This document shows, one piece after another, positions 27,530 to 36,785 of a stretch of 64,000 nt of DNA. The first letter of the stretch is position 1; every line of letters starts with the position of its first letter. A program made the translations under genes and the position numbers. The DNA comes from Acidobacteriaceae bacterium KBS 146 (lineage in GTDB: Bacteria; Acidobacteriota; Terriglobia; Terriglobales; Acidobacteriaceae): the NCBI GenBank assembly GCA_000688615.1, contig JHVA01000001.1, positions 2,666,001 through 2,730,000 on the forward strand. The letters run 5' to 3'. The notes under the pieces were generated by a model, which worked only from the letters and a program-made list of their open reading frames with translations, was not told the origin of the DNA and searched no databases.

Positions 27530-28738
27530 ATGAAATTACGCCCCGTACTGCTTGTCATTCTTCTTCTTTCCGGCTTTTATTACGTGACGACGCACTCGTC
27601 GTCCACCGGAAGACTGTTCCCCTGGCTCCACTCCTCTTCTGATGCGGAGGCCGCAAACGATACCTCGGTAAGCGGCCCTATGGGCAGCTTCCATCTCACT
27701 CAAGCCGCAGCCGCGCCCGCTTTCGACAACGAAGAGCAGCAGAACATCGCCGTCTATAAGAAGGCGTTGCCATCCGTCGTCAACATCACCTCGACCGAGG
27801 TCGCCTTTGATTTCTTCTATGGTCCGGTTCCGCAGCAAGGACAGGGATCCGGTTTCGTCCTTACCAAAGAGGGGCTGATACTTACAAACAATCACGTCAT
27901 CGGCAACGCACAGCGGCTTGAAGTCATGCTTTCGGATAAGCATAAGTACAAAGCACGCGTTCTCGCTGTGGATAAGAACCATGATCTGGCTCTGATCAAG
28001 ATCGACGCCCCCAACCTGACGCCGGTCACACTGTCCGACTCGCGCAATCTTATGGTGGGTCAGCGCGTCTATGCTATCGGCAACCCTTTCGGCCTGAACG
28101 GTACGATGACGCGGGGCATTATCTCCGCCATCCGCTCCATTCGTGGTCCACAGGGTAATCCGATCGAGGACGCCATCCAGACAGACGCCGCTGTCAATCC
28201 CGGAAACTCCGGGGGGCCCCTGCTGAACTCCCGCGGCGAGGTGATCGGTATTACCACCATGATCGCCAGCAATGGAGCGGATCAGAGCTCTGGCATCGGC
28301 TTTGCCATCCCCGTCAACACCGCTCGCGCCATGCTGGACGACTACGCCAAGTACGGCTATGTCCGGCGTCCAACGCTGGACATTGTCACCCTTCCTATCG
28401 GGCCCGACATCGCCGAGCAGATCGGGCTTCCTGCCGACTACGGCATCCTGATCGAGCGTGTACTACCCGGCGGTGCAGCGGACAAGGCCGGACTTCGTGG
28501 CGGCAATCAGAAGGCCTACCAGGGCAACATCCCTGTCATGCTTGGAGGAGACCTGATCGTTGCGATGGACGGGCAGGAGATCACCAGCCCACAGGATCTC
28601 TCAGCTGCGATGAACTCGCATCGCGCCGGAGATACAGTAACGATCACCATTTACCGTGGGCGCAAGCGCATGGACGTTAAGGTCACCCTGGGCGACGCCC
28701 GGGATCAGCAGGATACGAGAGGCGCGCAGAGCGCCTGA
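27530..28738 (+). CDS. HtrA/DegP-family serine protease with one PDZ domain
   Basis: 402 aa from the ATG at 27530 (AGGAA 8 bases upstream). One N-terminal membrane anchor or signal (PVLLVILLLSGFYYV) leads to a trypsin-like domain. The triad is His122 (TNNHVIG), Asp152 (NHDLALI) and Ser227 (NPGNSGGPLL). One PDZ domain occupies about residues 285-390. It is a periplasmic quality-control protease of the DegS/DegP class; one PDZ and an uncleaved-looking anchor fit the DegS-like or YdgD/HhoB group. No DegS partner system is nearby. Confidence 0.95.
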   Translation: MKLRPVLLVILLLSGFYYVTTHSSSTGRLFPWLHSSSDAEAANDTSVSGPMGSFHLTQAAAAPAFDNEEQQNIAVYKKALPSVVNITSTEVAFDFFYGPVPQQGQGSGFVLTKEGLILTNNHVIGNAQRLEVMLSDKHKYKARVLAVDKNHDLALIKIDAPNLTPVTLSDSRNLMVGQRVYAIGNPFGLNGTMTRGIISAIRSIRGPQGNPIEDAIQTDAAVNPGNSGGPLLNSRGEVIGITTMIASNGADQSSGIGFAIPVNTARAMLDDYAKYGYVRRPTLDIVTLPIGPDIAEQIGLPADYGILIERVLPGGAADKAGLRGGNQKAYQGNIPVMLGGDLIVAMDGQEITSPQDLSAAMNSHRAGDTVTITIYRGRKRMDVKVTLGDARDQQDTRGAQSA

Positions 28739-28817
28739 CGAAGGACAGTACAAACGGGAGACGGCGTCCTGAAAAAAGGCTGCTCTGCAACCCTATCTCT
28801 ATTTGCGGCGAGGCTAG

Positions 28818-29429
28818 CTATCGCGGAAGATATCGGCGCCCTATCGTCTGATATCTTCCGCTGAGCACACGCGAGATCGCCTCTGGATAGGCAAGATGCT
28901 CCTGTTCGAGGATCCTGGCCGCAAGAGTCTCTGCCGTATCCTCATCGAATACTGGAACCGTCTTCTGTAGCACGATCACGCCGTGATCCACCGCCTCATC
29001 GACAAAGTGCACGGTGCACCCTGCTACCTTCACCCCGTAATCGAAGGCCTGATGCTGTGCATCCAACCCTGGAAATGCAGGGAGCAACGACGGGTGAATA
29101 TTCAGGATGCGGTTCGGAAATGCCTCTACAAATGCCGGGGTGATGATCCGCATATATCCCGCCAGGCAGACCAGTTCCACTCCATAGTCCGTAAGGGCAG
29201 CAATCATTGCTGCATCATGTGCTTCTCGCGCAGCCGGACCTTTCCCTTGCTGTGGAATCGCAACTGCCGTCAGCCCGAGAGACCGGGCGCTCTCGAGTCC
29301 GCCTGCCTCTGGTTTGTTGGAGATCACGACAGCGATCTCAGCGTCATGGATCCTACCGTCCGCAATCGCGCGGTGAATCGCCAGAAAATTTGAGCCTCTG
29401 CCTGAAAGAAGGATGCCTAGTCTATGCAC
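28818..29429 (-). CDS. purN: Phosphoribosylglycinamide formyltransferase
   Basis: 203 aa from a GTG at 29429. Third step of purine synthesis, using 10-formyl-THF. Substrate-binding SGRGSNF is at the start; the catalytic Asn-x-His is in RILNIHPSLLPAFPG and the Asp in HFVDEAVDHGVIV. It is the last gene of a minus-strand run that begins with purM at 34140, but five kilobases with a sigma factor system lie between them. Confidence 0.97.
   Translation of the reverse strand: MHRLGILLSGRGSNFLAIHRAIADGRIHDAEIAVVISNKPEAGGLESARSLGLTAVAIPQQGKGPAAREAHDAAMIAALTDYGVELVCLAGYMRIITPAFVEAFPNRILNIHPSLLPAFPGLDAQHQAFDYGVKVAGCTVHFVDEAVDHGVIVLQKTVPVFDEDTAETLAARILEQEHLAYPEAISRVLSGRYQTIGRRYLPR
28823..28861. repeat. 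Perfect 12-bp inverted repeat at the 3' end of purN
   Basis: GCGGAAGATATC and GATATCTTCCGC flank a 15-base spacer, within the last codons of purN (encoding GRYQTIGRRYLPR). It lies between the convergent htrA and purN ends. No T-tract is seen on either side, so it is not a standard intrinsic terminator. Confidence 0.6.
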
Positions 29430-29509
29430 AGTTTTCCCGATCTACAGTCTTCAGCTTTGATTCTAAAGCTGCTCCAGAAGAAGCTGCGCAATCGGAGGAG
29501 ACAGCGTTA

Positions 29510-30322
29510 TTACTCCCCTGAGCTTGGCGCCCCTGAAAGGATGATCGGAGAAGTAGGAATACCGGATCCTTCCGCTCTCTCAATTGTTACTCCAAAGGCC
29601 TTCGCCGGTACTCCTGGAGGAAGAGGCGGCATGACGACACTGGCATCTCCACTCTTATCCGGACGGAAGACTCCGGCCGGAATGGGTGCGCTGCCGTTTG
29701 CCGGAATGACCCACAGCTCGTAGGCCTTGTCCTCAGGCAAACTCTTCAGATGATTTCCTTGAAAGAGTAGCTCTCCCCGTTCCGCCAGATAGATGGCTTG
29801 TCCCGTCGGCTCGACCTTGGTCTTCGCCGCTGTCAACATAACTCTCTGTGCTGACGGGGCGCGTAGAAGGTTCAGAACGCGCTGCGAATGGACATTCTCT
29901 TCCGTCGTTCGTGCTAACAATACAGTCTGCTTATGAAGCTGTTGCCGAAGGGTGTTGACCTTCATCCCCAGCCCTGCGGCAGCAATCGCTAGAGCAGCCG
30001 CAAGCGCCCATGGTACCCACGTCATCTTTATGGCGGGTTTTGGCTGGATAGGCACCGGAGCAGCAATCTGCGTTCCGTGACTGGCAGCACCAGCATCATC
30101 GCCGATTCGACTCATAAAGCGCTGGCGAGCGCCGTCCGGCACCGCCTGCTGATCCACACTCATCGCAAGAGCAGCCAGATCCCCTTCGATCAGTCGCAAC
30201 TCTTCCCTGCACTCCGGGCAGGCGGTCAGATGAACGCGCACGGCTTCCAGCTCCTCACCGCGCAGAGACTGCATGGTGTAGAGAGCCAGATCCTCCTGCG
30301 AAAGATGTGCGCCGCCGTTCAT
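29510..30322 (-). CDS. Anti-sigma factor, RskA/ZAS type
   Basis: 270 aa. The N-terminal domain carries a zinc-binding anti-sigma motif (His near residue 32, then CPECREEL: HxxxCxxC). A membrane helix follows at about 100-120 (TWVPWALAAALAIAAAGLG). The C-terminal periplasmic part (AYELWVIPANGSAPIPAGVF...SGDASVVMPPL) matches the RskA C-terminal domain. It should hold the adjacent sigma factor at the membrane and release it on proteolysis. The start overlaps the sigma gene by 4 bases (coupled translation). Confidence 0.94.
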   Translation of the reverse strand: MNGGAHLSQEDLALYTMQSLRGEELEAVRVHLTACPECREELRLIEGDLAALAMSVDQQAVPDGARQRFMSRIGDDAGAASHGTQIAAPVPIQPKPAIKMTWVPWALAAALAIAAAGLGMKVNTLRQQLHKQTVLLARTTEENVHSQRVLNLLRAPSAQRVMLTAAKTKVEPTGQAIYLAERGELLFQGNHLKSLPEDKAYELWVIPANGSAPIPAGVFRPDKSGDASVVMPPLPPGVPAKAFGVTIERAEGSGIPTSPIILSGAPSSGE

Positions 30323-30936
30323 GCCCGCAATGCCTTTCTCAAACTGATCAACGCCAAACGAATTCTCGTCTTTACCGTTCCCAGCGGATCGCCCGTACGC
30401 TCGGAGATCTCCGTCTGGGTTAATCCTTCGAAATATGCCAGCTCTAAGGCATCTCTCTGCTCCGGAGGAAGGGTGATCAGGACATTCCTTACCTTCTGCA
30501 TCATCGCACCCCGCTCTATCTCCGAGGCGAGGTTCTGCCCTGACGAAAGTGGAACATCATCGAGTGAATCCATTGGTCGTCGCCGTCGCAGCACATCGAT
30601 CGCTCGGTTTCGCGTCACCACCAGCAACCAGGCCCCCAATGATCCCCGACTGGATTGAAACGAAGCGGGATTTCTCCATAGCTGGAAGAAGATGTCTTGT
30701 AGCAGATCTTCTGCGCGGCCGTTGTCACGCAACACCCGCATCGCTACGGAGTAGACGAGGCCCCCATAACGATCGAAGAGGCTTGCCATCGCCTTCTGAT
30801 CCTTCTCTCTCACCCGAGTCAGCAAAGACTCGTCGCTCTCAGCAAAGCTTATGTCGTTCCGTCTGCTTTGCAGCGCAGATGCTTCGTTAATAGAACGACG
30901 AGAACGGTCTACCGGATTGTCGGAAGAATCCATCAT
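30319..30936 (-). CDS. ECF (group 4) RNA polymerase sigma factor, SigK-like
   Basis: 205 aa. Region 2 (MASLFDRYGGLVYSVAMRVLRDNGRAEDLLQDIFFQLWRNP) and region 4 (LPPEQRDALELAYFEGLTQTEISERTGDPLGTVKTRIRLAL) are both intact, with no N-terminal autolytic extension. It pairs with the overlapping RskA-type anti-sigma, which is typical of the SigK/RskA class. Likely targets are the upstream exported ferritin-like genes and the unit itself; this is inferred from position. Confidence 0.95.
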   Translation of the reverse strand: MMDSSDNPVDRSRRSINEASALQSRRNDISFAESDESLLTRVREKDQKAMASLFDRYGGLVYSVAMRVLRDNGRAEDLLQDIFFQLWRNPASFQSSRGSLGAWLLVVTRNRAIDVLRRRRPMDSLDDVPLSSGQNLASEIERGAMMQKVRNVLITLPPEQRDALELAYFEGLTQTEISERTGDPLGTVKTRIRLALISLRKALRA

Positions 30937-30989
30937 TGAGGAAACATCTGTAAGTTACACAGGTTGGATGCAAATTGGCCATGACGTGG

Positions 30990-31015
30990 AAAGAGGGCCG
31001 GCATCGCCGGCCCTC
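30990..31015 (-). terminator. Terminator between the ferritin-like pair and the sigma factor gene
   Basis: On the minus strand GAGGGCCGGC-GAT-GCCGGCCCTC is a perfect 10-bp GC-rich stem with a 3-base loop, followed by only TTT. It starts 23 bases after the stop of the ferritin-like gene. It may be partial, letting some transcription continue into the sigma gene. Confidence 0.7.
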
Positions 31016-31037
31016 ACCTCCGATAAAGCTGGTTTAT

Positions 31038-31943
31038 TCATCGAATTTTGCCATTCATCCCTTTTGGGAAAAAGGCTCCGCCAGTCCCTGCCGGACCTCC
31101 TCCATAGACAATGCTGAGGACCTGCGAAGTCGTTCGCGAAAACGTCATGGCATTGTCATCGTTATCGACAATCGTCGATGCTCCGTTGGTTACACCCACG
31201 CCAACGTCATCCGTCCCGGTTCCATCGAGCCTGGCGCGGGTGGCTGCAATTGCCTGGGAGGCCATCTGCGCCGTCTCCCCAGCCTGAAAGATCCGGGTTC
31301 GGATCGACGCCGCGTGGTACGCCTCGACATTGTGAATCCCCACTGCCTTGTCGAGATACGTCTTATTCGAAATTAGTCCAGCAGCTCCCTGGTAGGCGGT
31401 TACCCCGACATCTTCGAAGATGAAAGAGCCGAGCAGAAAGTTCGTCTCGTTAGCAAAGGGGTCAAAGGTCGCGCCAAGTCCCGCTGCCTGTGCCAGCGCA
31501 TTGAAGCTGTTCATCAGGTCAATTGGGGGCTGGGCCACTGCCGCGGTCGCCAGCTGGCTCTGTAGAAACTTGACGTGGTTCTGCTCATCCAGCGCCACCT
31601 CAGCTGCAAATTTCTGCAGCAGAGGAGTCGTGAAAGCGACCTGCGCATTCGCCCTGACCGTCACACCGCCGCCAGCAGTGCCATCTCCGCCCTTCGTTGA
31701 AATTCCTGCCTGATCCAACGTCATACCCGTCGTCGCAATGGTGTAGAACTGCGCCTCGAGAAATTCGAGATTCAGCGCGAAGTTCAGGATGTCTGCATCG
31801 GTGACTGTGGAGGTTTGAGCGAAGGCCGCCTTGCCCAATGCCAGCCCAGCAAGCGCCGCTCCTCCAATCAGAATGGCGGATCTGCGTGACGATCGATTTT
31901 CTTCAATGCAGGAAGTGAAATTGTTCGTTTCTCCGTAGCTCAT
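31038..31943 (-). CDS. Tat-exported ferritin-like diiron protein (paralogue 1)
   Basis: 301 aa from the ATG at 31943 (AGGAG 6 bases upstream). A twin-arginine-type signal (SSRRSAILIGGAALAGLALG, cut near AFA) leads to a ferritin-like domain (PF13668 type). The metal ligands are visible as E in LEFLEAQFY, ExxH in DEQNH, E in FIFEDVGVTAY and ExxH in NVEAYHAA. Exported folded with metal bound, it may detoxify peroxide or handle iron in the periplasm. The 15-base gap to its paralogue upstream shows one operon. Confidence 0.88.
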   Translation of the reverse strand: MSYGETNNFTSCIEENRSSRRSAILIGGAALAGLALGKAAFAQTSTVTDADILNFALNLEFLEAQFYTIATTGMTLDQAGISTKGGDGTAGGGVTVRANAQVAFTTPLLQKFAAEVALDEQNHVKFLQSQLATAAVAQPPIDLMNSFNALAQAAGLGATFDPFANETNFLLGSFIFEDVGVTAYQGAAGLISNKTYLDKAVGIHNVEAYHAASIRTRIFQAGETAQMASQAIAATRARLDGTGTDDVGVGVTNGASTIVDNDDNAMTFSRTTSQVLSIVYGGGPAGTGGAFFPKGMNGKIR

Positions 31944-31958
31944 CGTCATCTCCTGGTC

Positions 31959-32876
31959 CTAGGTCGCTGATGCGGTTATGGTTCCGTTCAATCCATTGGG
32001 AAAGAAACCGCCTGTCTTCACAACACCCTCGGTTGCATTCAGATAAACGATGTGCAGGACCTGATCTGTCGTCCGGCCATAAGAGATGGAGTTGTTATCG
32101 GCGGCCACAATTGTGCCGGCAGATAACGTCGTCTCCGCGCCTCCACCAGCCTTTCCTCGCAATGCTGAGATCTGGTTGGCGTACGTGATGTACGGAACAT
32201 CGAGCTGCGTCAGCAGCGTGCGTATCTCACCTGCGTGATACGCCTCTGTTGCCAGAATGCCCGCAGCCGCCGCCAGATTCTTCTTGTCGGTCAGCAGCCC
32301 CGCAGCGCCGTGATACGCCGTGACGCCTACATCTTCAAAGACAAACGCGCCCACAATAAAACTGTTCTCGTCAGAGAACGGATTGAACGCAGGCCCTATG
32401 CCTGCAGCATTTGCAGCAGCGTTGAAGCTATTGGTCAGATCGATGGCCGGCCTGCTGACCGCTGCTGTTCCCAGGGCTTTGCGAAGAAAGCGCACGTGCG
32501 CAAGCTCGTCGTTGGCGATCTCCTGCGCATATTGTTTGATCGCCGGCGTCTTGAACTGGACCTGCGTTCCTCCTGTGACCTGTCCCGCCGAAGAACCGGC
32601 ATCATCGCTGGTCAGGCCCGATCCGGTGACGGCACGCAGATAGAACTCCGCCTCAAGATATTCGAGGTTCAGCGCAAAGTTGAGAATGTCCGTGTCAGTC
32701 AGTGTTGTGGTTGGCGGTGTTGTCGGCGGAGTCGGGTTTGACATCGAGTGGCCATCGTCGCTGCATCCCTCCGCCAGCGTAAGCACCGCGGCGGCTCCTG
32801 CACTCGTCCCTGCGATGTTTAAAAATCTGCGACGAGACACACTTCGTTTCTGAAGAATTTCCTCAAAGTTACTCAC
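31959..32876 (-). CDS. Tat-exported ferritin-like diiron lipoprotein (paralogue 2)
   Basis: 305 aa from a GTG at 32876 (AGGGAG upstream). The twin-arginine signal VSRRRFLNIAGTSAGAAAVL ends in a lipobox-like LAEGC, so it is probably a Tat-exported lipoprotein. A Pro/Thr linker precedes a ferritin-like domain with the same ligand pattern as its neighbour (LEYLEAEFY, DELAH, FVFEDVGVTAYHG, TEAYHAG). The domain closely resembles paralogue 1, indicating a tandem duplication. Confidence 0.88.
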   Translation of the reverse strand: MSNFEEILQKRSVSRRRFLNIAGTSAGAAAVLTLAEGCSDDGHSMSNPTPPTTPPTTTLTDTDILNFALNLEYLEAEFYLRAVTGSGLTSDDAGSSAGQVTGGTQVQFKTPAIKQYAQEIANDELAHVRFLRKALGTAAVSRPAIDLTNSFNAAANAAGIGPAFNPFSDENSFIVGAFVFEDVGVTAYHGAAGLLTDKKNLAAAAGILATEAYHAGEIRTLLTQLDVPYITYANQISALRGKAGGGAETTLSAGTIVAADNNSISYGRTTDQVLHIVYLNATEGVVKTGGFFPNGLNGTITASAT

Positions 32877-32894
32877 AGTTTCGGTCTCCCTTTA

Positions 32895-32918
32895 CGAGCC
32901 GTGCACGTACATGGTTAG
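32895..32918 (-). promoter_or_regulatory. Weak ECF-type promoter candidate for the ferritin-like operon
   Basis: On the minus strand AACC and CGTA are separated by 16 bases, as in many ECF sigma promoters. The CGTA lies only 18 bases from the GTG, which leaves little room for the Shine-Dalgarno, so this is a weak call. Confidence 0.25.
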
Positions 32919-32982
32919 TACGCGCAGGAGACCATTACGGATTTCGGTTTTTTTGAAGGACGTGATTCTGTCAGCAGAAACG

Positions 32983-34140
32983 TCAGTTGTAGCTGACCTT
33001 TCGTTCGCCACGGACAATCCGCCCGATGATGCAGTGCCGCTCGTTGGCACGATTAAGAATCGCCTTCGCCTTCTTAACCTTCTCCGCGGGAATCACAGCA
33101 ATCAGGCCGATACCCATGTTGAAGGTACGCAGCATCTCATCCTGCTCGACATTGCCGAGCTTTTGCAGATGCTCGAACAGCGGGGGAACCTGCCAGGTAG
33201 CCAGATCCACCTGCGCCCCCATTCCCTTCGGCAGAATCCGGGGAAGATTCTCGGTAATACCGCCGCCGGTAATGTGCGCCATTCCGCTTACCACCTCAGC
33301 AGCCACGAGCTTTCTGATGATCGCCAGATAGCTGCGATGGATCTTCATCAACGCGGCCCCGGTCTTGTCCTTCAACTCGTTCACATACTGATCCGGGCCA
33401 TACTTGGCCTCTTCAAACAGCAGCTTCCGCGCGAGAGAGTAACCATTCGTATGCAGCCCATTCGACGGCAGGCCCAGCAGGATGTCCCCTACCTCGATCG
33501 TCTCTCCGGTAATAATCTTGTCGCGACTGACAGCGCCGATGATCGTTCCAGCAAGGTCATACTCGCCGTCACCATAGAAGCCCGGCATCTGCGCTGTCTC
33601 TCCGCCAATCAAAGCGCATCCATTCGCGCGGCACGCGTCAGAGATTCCCTGCACGACAGTCTCGACCACCGAGTTTTCAAGCTTTCCTGTGGCCAGATAA
33701 TCCAGAAAAAACAGCGGAGTTGCGCCCTGCACAGCAATATCGTTCACGCAGTGGTTCACCAGATCCTGTCCTACGGTGTGGTGAATCCCCAGCTCGAAGG
33801 CCACCTTCAGCTTTGTGCCCACGCCGTCGGCCGAGGAGACAAGCACGGGGTTGGGAAACTTCTCCAGATCCAGCGCAAACAATCCGCCGAAGCCGCCGAT
33901 CTCGCTCAATACCTGTTTGTTGAAGGTCTTTCGCGCCAGCATCTTGATGCGATGCTTCGACTTATCTGCAGCCGAGATGTCGACCCCTGCATCCGCGTAA
34001 CTGATAGCCCGCTTTCCCGCGGTCGAGCCCGCCTTCTTCTGAGCCGCTGACGTACGAGGCTCAGAACTGCTCGCCTCCGCCTGTTTTTGCAACGTGCTGG
34101 CTGGGGTGGTCGCGTCGGTTGTGGGGAAGTTCTCCGGCAA
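32983..34140 (-). CDS. purM: Phosphoribosylformylglycinamidine cyclo-ligase (AIR synthetase)
   Basis: 385 aa from the TTG at 34140 (GGAGAG upstream); the frame is open to 34209. Fifth step of purine synthesis. Core motifs are [54 protein letters not shown] and [12 protein letters not shown]. About 50 residues of Ala/Thr/Ser/Gln-rich low-complexity sequence precede the normal PurM start. An internal start would give the usual length, but none with a good Shine-Dalgarno is obvious. Confidence 0.96.
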   Translation of the reverse strand: MPENFPTTDATTPASTLQKQAEASSSEPRTSAAQKKAGSTAGKRAISYADAGVDISAADKSKHRIKMLARKTFNKQVLSEIGGFGGLFALDLEKFPNPVLVSSADGVGTKLKVAFELGIHHTVGQDLVNHCVNDIAVQGATPLFFLDYLATGKLENSVVETVVQGISDACRANGCALIGGETAQMPGFYGDGEYDLAGTIIGAVSRDKIITGETIEVGDILLGLPSNGLHTNGYSLARKLLFEEAKYGPDQYVNELKDKTGAALMKIHRSYLAIIRKLVAAEVVSGMAHITGGGITENLPRILPKGMGAQVDLATWQVPPLFEHLQKLGNVEQDEMLRTFNMGIGLIAVIPAEKVKKAKAILNRANERHCIIGRIVRGERKVSYN

Positions 34141-34221
34141 GGTGCTCTCCAGGGGGATTTTTGCAAAAGTGCAGAGTTTCCAGTCTAGCAGCAACCCTCC
34201 TGGCCTCAACTCCCCTAAACT

Positions 34222-34689
34222 TTACGGCTCCGCAATCTGATCCTGCAGCCCCACAAAACGGGAACGGATCGCTGCATCTGGCAGCGGACACCTTGGATAG
34301 CGGCCAAAAATCGCATACCGCACCCGTCCCACAAGCTTATATGCCAGCTCGCGCACAAAGCGCGGGGTCCACCGGAGCACGCTTCCCACCCAGTTCCAGG
34401 GAGCCCTCAACTGCCGGAGGGCATACGCCACTGCGTCAGAATGATGAAAGAAGCGTTCACTCCGCGTCATTGCATCCAGAAAGAGCGCAACTGACTCCAG
34501 CGATTCCGGGCTTTCGCCGTACCGCAGCAGCATTCGCCGTCCCGTCTCCGACTGCAGCGGGACATACCATATCTTTCCTTCCAGATCGCGCTTCGCACAA
34601 AACCGCACCATGCCGTTGCAAAGACCACAGTACCCGTCATATAGCAGCACCGTTTTTCCCCTTAGCTTCGCTCTCTGCTCTATCGCCAT
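34222..34689 (-). CDS. DCC-family (DUF393/YuxK-like) thiol-disulfide protein
   Basis: 155 aa with the defining [11 protein letters not shown] motif (DxxCxxC) at about residues 18-28, then RFCAKRD and a C-terminal helix-rich tail ending near RYPRCPLPD. The family is predicted to act as a thiol-disulfide oxidoreductase in the cytoplasm. It is the first gene of the purM-side run, 81 bases before purM, and is divergent from hemL by 32 bases. Confidence 0.9.
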   Translation of the reverse strand: MAIEQRAKLRGKTVLLYDGYCGLCNGMVRFCAKRDLEGKIWYVPLQSETGRRMLLRYGESPESLESVALFLDAMTRSERFFHHSDAVAYALRQLRAPWNWVGSVLRWTPRFVRELAYKLVGRVRYAIFGRYPRCPLPDAAIRSRFVGLQDQIAEP

Positions 34690-34721
34690 GGCTGTTATCC
34701 CCCAGGCCTATACTGAATCTA

Positions 34722-36014
34722 ATGCCTCTCTCGCACACTCGATCCCACCTTCTGCAGCAAAAAGCCGAAACCATTTTCCCCGGAGGCGTAAACTCGCCCG
34801 TTCGCGCCTTTCGCTCTGTCGGTGGTGAGCCCCCGTTTCTTACCCATGCCGAGGGCGCGTGGCTCTTTGATGAAGACGGGAATCGCTATCTGGATCTCTT
34901 CGGCTCATGGGGGCCCATGATCCTCGGTCATGCGTTTCCGCCGGTTGTCGACGCCATTCGCGAGGCCGCCGGACGCAGCGCCAGCTTTGGAGCCTCCACG
35001 GCATCGGAAGCCGCACTTGCCACGCTCGTTCAGAGATGCTTCCCATCGGTTGAAAAGCTTCGCTTCGTCTCTTCCGGAACGGAAGCCTGCATGTCCGCCG
35101 TTCGCCTCGCTCGTGGCTTCACAGGGCGCGACTTTATCGTTAAATTCGAAGGCTGCTATCACGGGCACTCCGATGCCATGCTGGTCAAGGCCGGCAGCGG
35201 CGTCGCCACTCTCGGCATCCCCGGCTCGGCAGGCGTTCCTGCCGAGACCGTCATGCACACCCTCGCACTGCCCTTCAACGATCTCGATACCGTTCGCGCC
35301 GCTTTCGCTGCCCGGCCCGATCAGATCGCCTGCGTCATCCTCGAGCCCGTGGTCGGCAACGCCGGGACGATTCCACCCGCCCCAGGCTACCTCGAGGGCC
35401 TGCGTGAGATCACGCGTAAGCACGGAGCCCTGTTAATTCTGGATGAAGTGATGACTGGCTTTCGGGTCAGCCTGGGCGGGGCTCAGCAGCTCTACAACAT
35501 CAGGCCTGACCTGACTACTCTTGGCAAAATCATCGGCGGAGGCCTTCCCTGCGGAGCCTTCGGGGGCCGCGCAGACATTATGAACTGCCTCGCTCCCCTT
35601 GGGCCCGTCTACCAGGCCGGAACCCTCAGCGGGAATCCCCTGGCGATGGCTGCCGGCATCGCAACTCTCGAACACCTCATCGCGAACCAGCAAACTATCT
35701 ATCCCGGCCTTGACAGCACCACGTCTCAGATCGCGGAAGGCGTAGCCAAACTGGCCCGCGAAGCCGGAGTTACGCTTACCACCAATCAGGTCGGCTCCAT
35801 GTTTACATGGTTCTTCACTTCGAGCCCGGTTACCGACTTTGCCAGCGCGTCTACCTCCGACACGGCCGTCTTCGGGCGCTTTCACCGCGCCATGCTTGAA
35901 GCTGGCGTGTGGCTTCCTCCCAGTCAGTTTGAGGCTGCCTTCGTCTCCACCGCTCATGGCCGTGAAGATGTTGATTTTCTTCTCTCTGCCGCCCGAAAGG
36001 CTCTCCCGCACTAA
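34722..36014 (+). CDS. hemL: Glutamate-1-semialdehyde 2,1-aminomutase
   Basis: 430 aa from the ATG at 34722, matching family length; the frame is open 600 bases upstream, but that part is antisense to two real genes. PLP enzyme that makes 5-aminolevulinate for haem. Motifs include [63 protein letters not shown] and the PLP Lys in [12 protein letters not shown]. Confidence 0.98.
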   Translation: MPLSHTRSHLLQQKAETIFPGGVNSPVRAFRSVGGEPPFLTHAEGAWLFDEDGNRYLDLFGSWGPMILGHAFPPVVDAIREAAGRSASFGASTASEAALATLVQRCFPSVEKLRFVSSGTEACMSAVRLARGFTGRDFIVKFEGCYHGHSDAMLVKAGSGVATLGIPGSAGVPAETVMHTLALPFNDLDTVRAAFAARPDQIACVILEPVVGNAGTIPPAPGYLEGLREITRKHGALLILDEVMTGFRVSLGGAQQLYNIRPDLTTLGKIIGGGLPCGAFGGRADIMNCLAPLGPVYQAGTLSGNPLAMAAGIATLEHLIANQQTIYPGLDSTTSQIAEGVAKLAREAGVTLTTNQVGSMFTWFFTSSPVTDFASASTSDTAVFGRFHRAMLEAGVWLPPSQFEAAFVSTAHGREDVDFLLSAARKALPH

Positions 36015-36090
36015 GTCGCCAGTTACTTTTTCAGAAGACCTCCATCTCATAAATGGGACTCCATCGCATCAAGGGGGTCAGGGAGTGCTC

Positions 36091-36693
36091 ATGTTTGATT
36101 CCGCAAAGGTCCTCCGCCAGCAGGAAAAACAGACTACTCGCCGTCTCTTCCTCATCGGCGGCACATCCGCCGCTCTGTACGTTGCTCTCTCCCGGATAGG
36201 CCGTTTTCACGTTGAGGCTGGGGAGACGGTTCATGGCTCTCCGGGGGACATCACCATCGTCAACTTCAGCGACGACGGGAAAAACCTCGGCAAACAAACC
36301 GTCTCCAAAGTACTCAAGTCTGACCGAGACTGGCTGCAGCAGCTCGGCAAAAACTCGTACGAGATCGCGCGTCAGGCCGACACAGAGATCCCATACACCG
36401 GCGTCAGCTGGCACGAGCATCGGCGAGGGATCTTCCGCTGTATCTGCTGCGATACGGCCCTCTTCAGTTCGCAAACAAAGTTCGACTCCGGAACCGGCTG
36501 GCCCAGCTTCTGGGAGCCCCTCGCGAAAGAAAATATCTCCCCGCGTAATGACCTTTCTCTGGGGATGGCGCGCACCGAAGTACGATGTGCCCGTTGCGAC
36601 GCGCATCTGGGTCATGTCTTCAATGACGGCCCTGAGCCGACCGGACTGCGCTATTGCATGAACGCTGCCTCGATGCGCTTCATTCCTGCATAG
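36091..36693 (+). CDS. msrB: Exported peptide-methionine (R)-S-oxide reductase
   Basis: 200 aa from the ATG at 36091 (CAGGGAG upstream). A twin-arginine-type leader (TTRRLFLIGGTSAALYVALS) is followed by a MsrB domain. Two CxxC zinc pairs (CICC and CARC), SGTGWPSFW, GHVFNDGPEPTGLRYCMNAASMRF and the catalytic Cys in RYCMN are all intact. It would repair oxidised methionine in the periplasm. An upstream extension of the frame overlaps hemL and is not used. Confidence 0.93.
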   Translation: MFDSAKVLRQQEKQTTRRLFLIGGTSAALYVALSRIGRFHVEAGETVHGSPGDITIVNFSDDGKNLGKQTVSKVLKSDRDWLQQLGKNSYEIARQADTEIPYTGVSWHEHRRGIFRCICCDTALFSSQTKFDSGTGWPSFWEPLAKENISPRNDLSLGMARTEVRCARCDAHLGHVFNDGPEPTGLRYCMNAASMRFIPA

Positions 36694-36785
36694 AATCTCT
36701 CTCGCGATGCCCGCTCTATTCCTCCTCGAGGATCGGCTTCTGTACCATGATCAAGATTCAAATCCATCCGAGATCAGGAGCAATC

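Noticed and set aside
34119..34721. Open frame extending hemL upstream by 600 bases
   Set aside because: It is antisense to the DCC gene and purM, both well supported. The HemL core begins at 34722.
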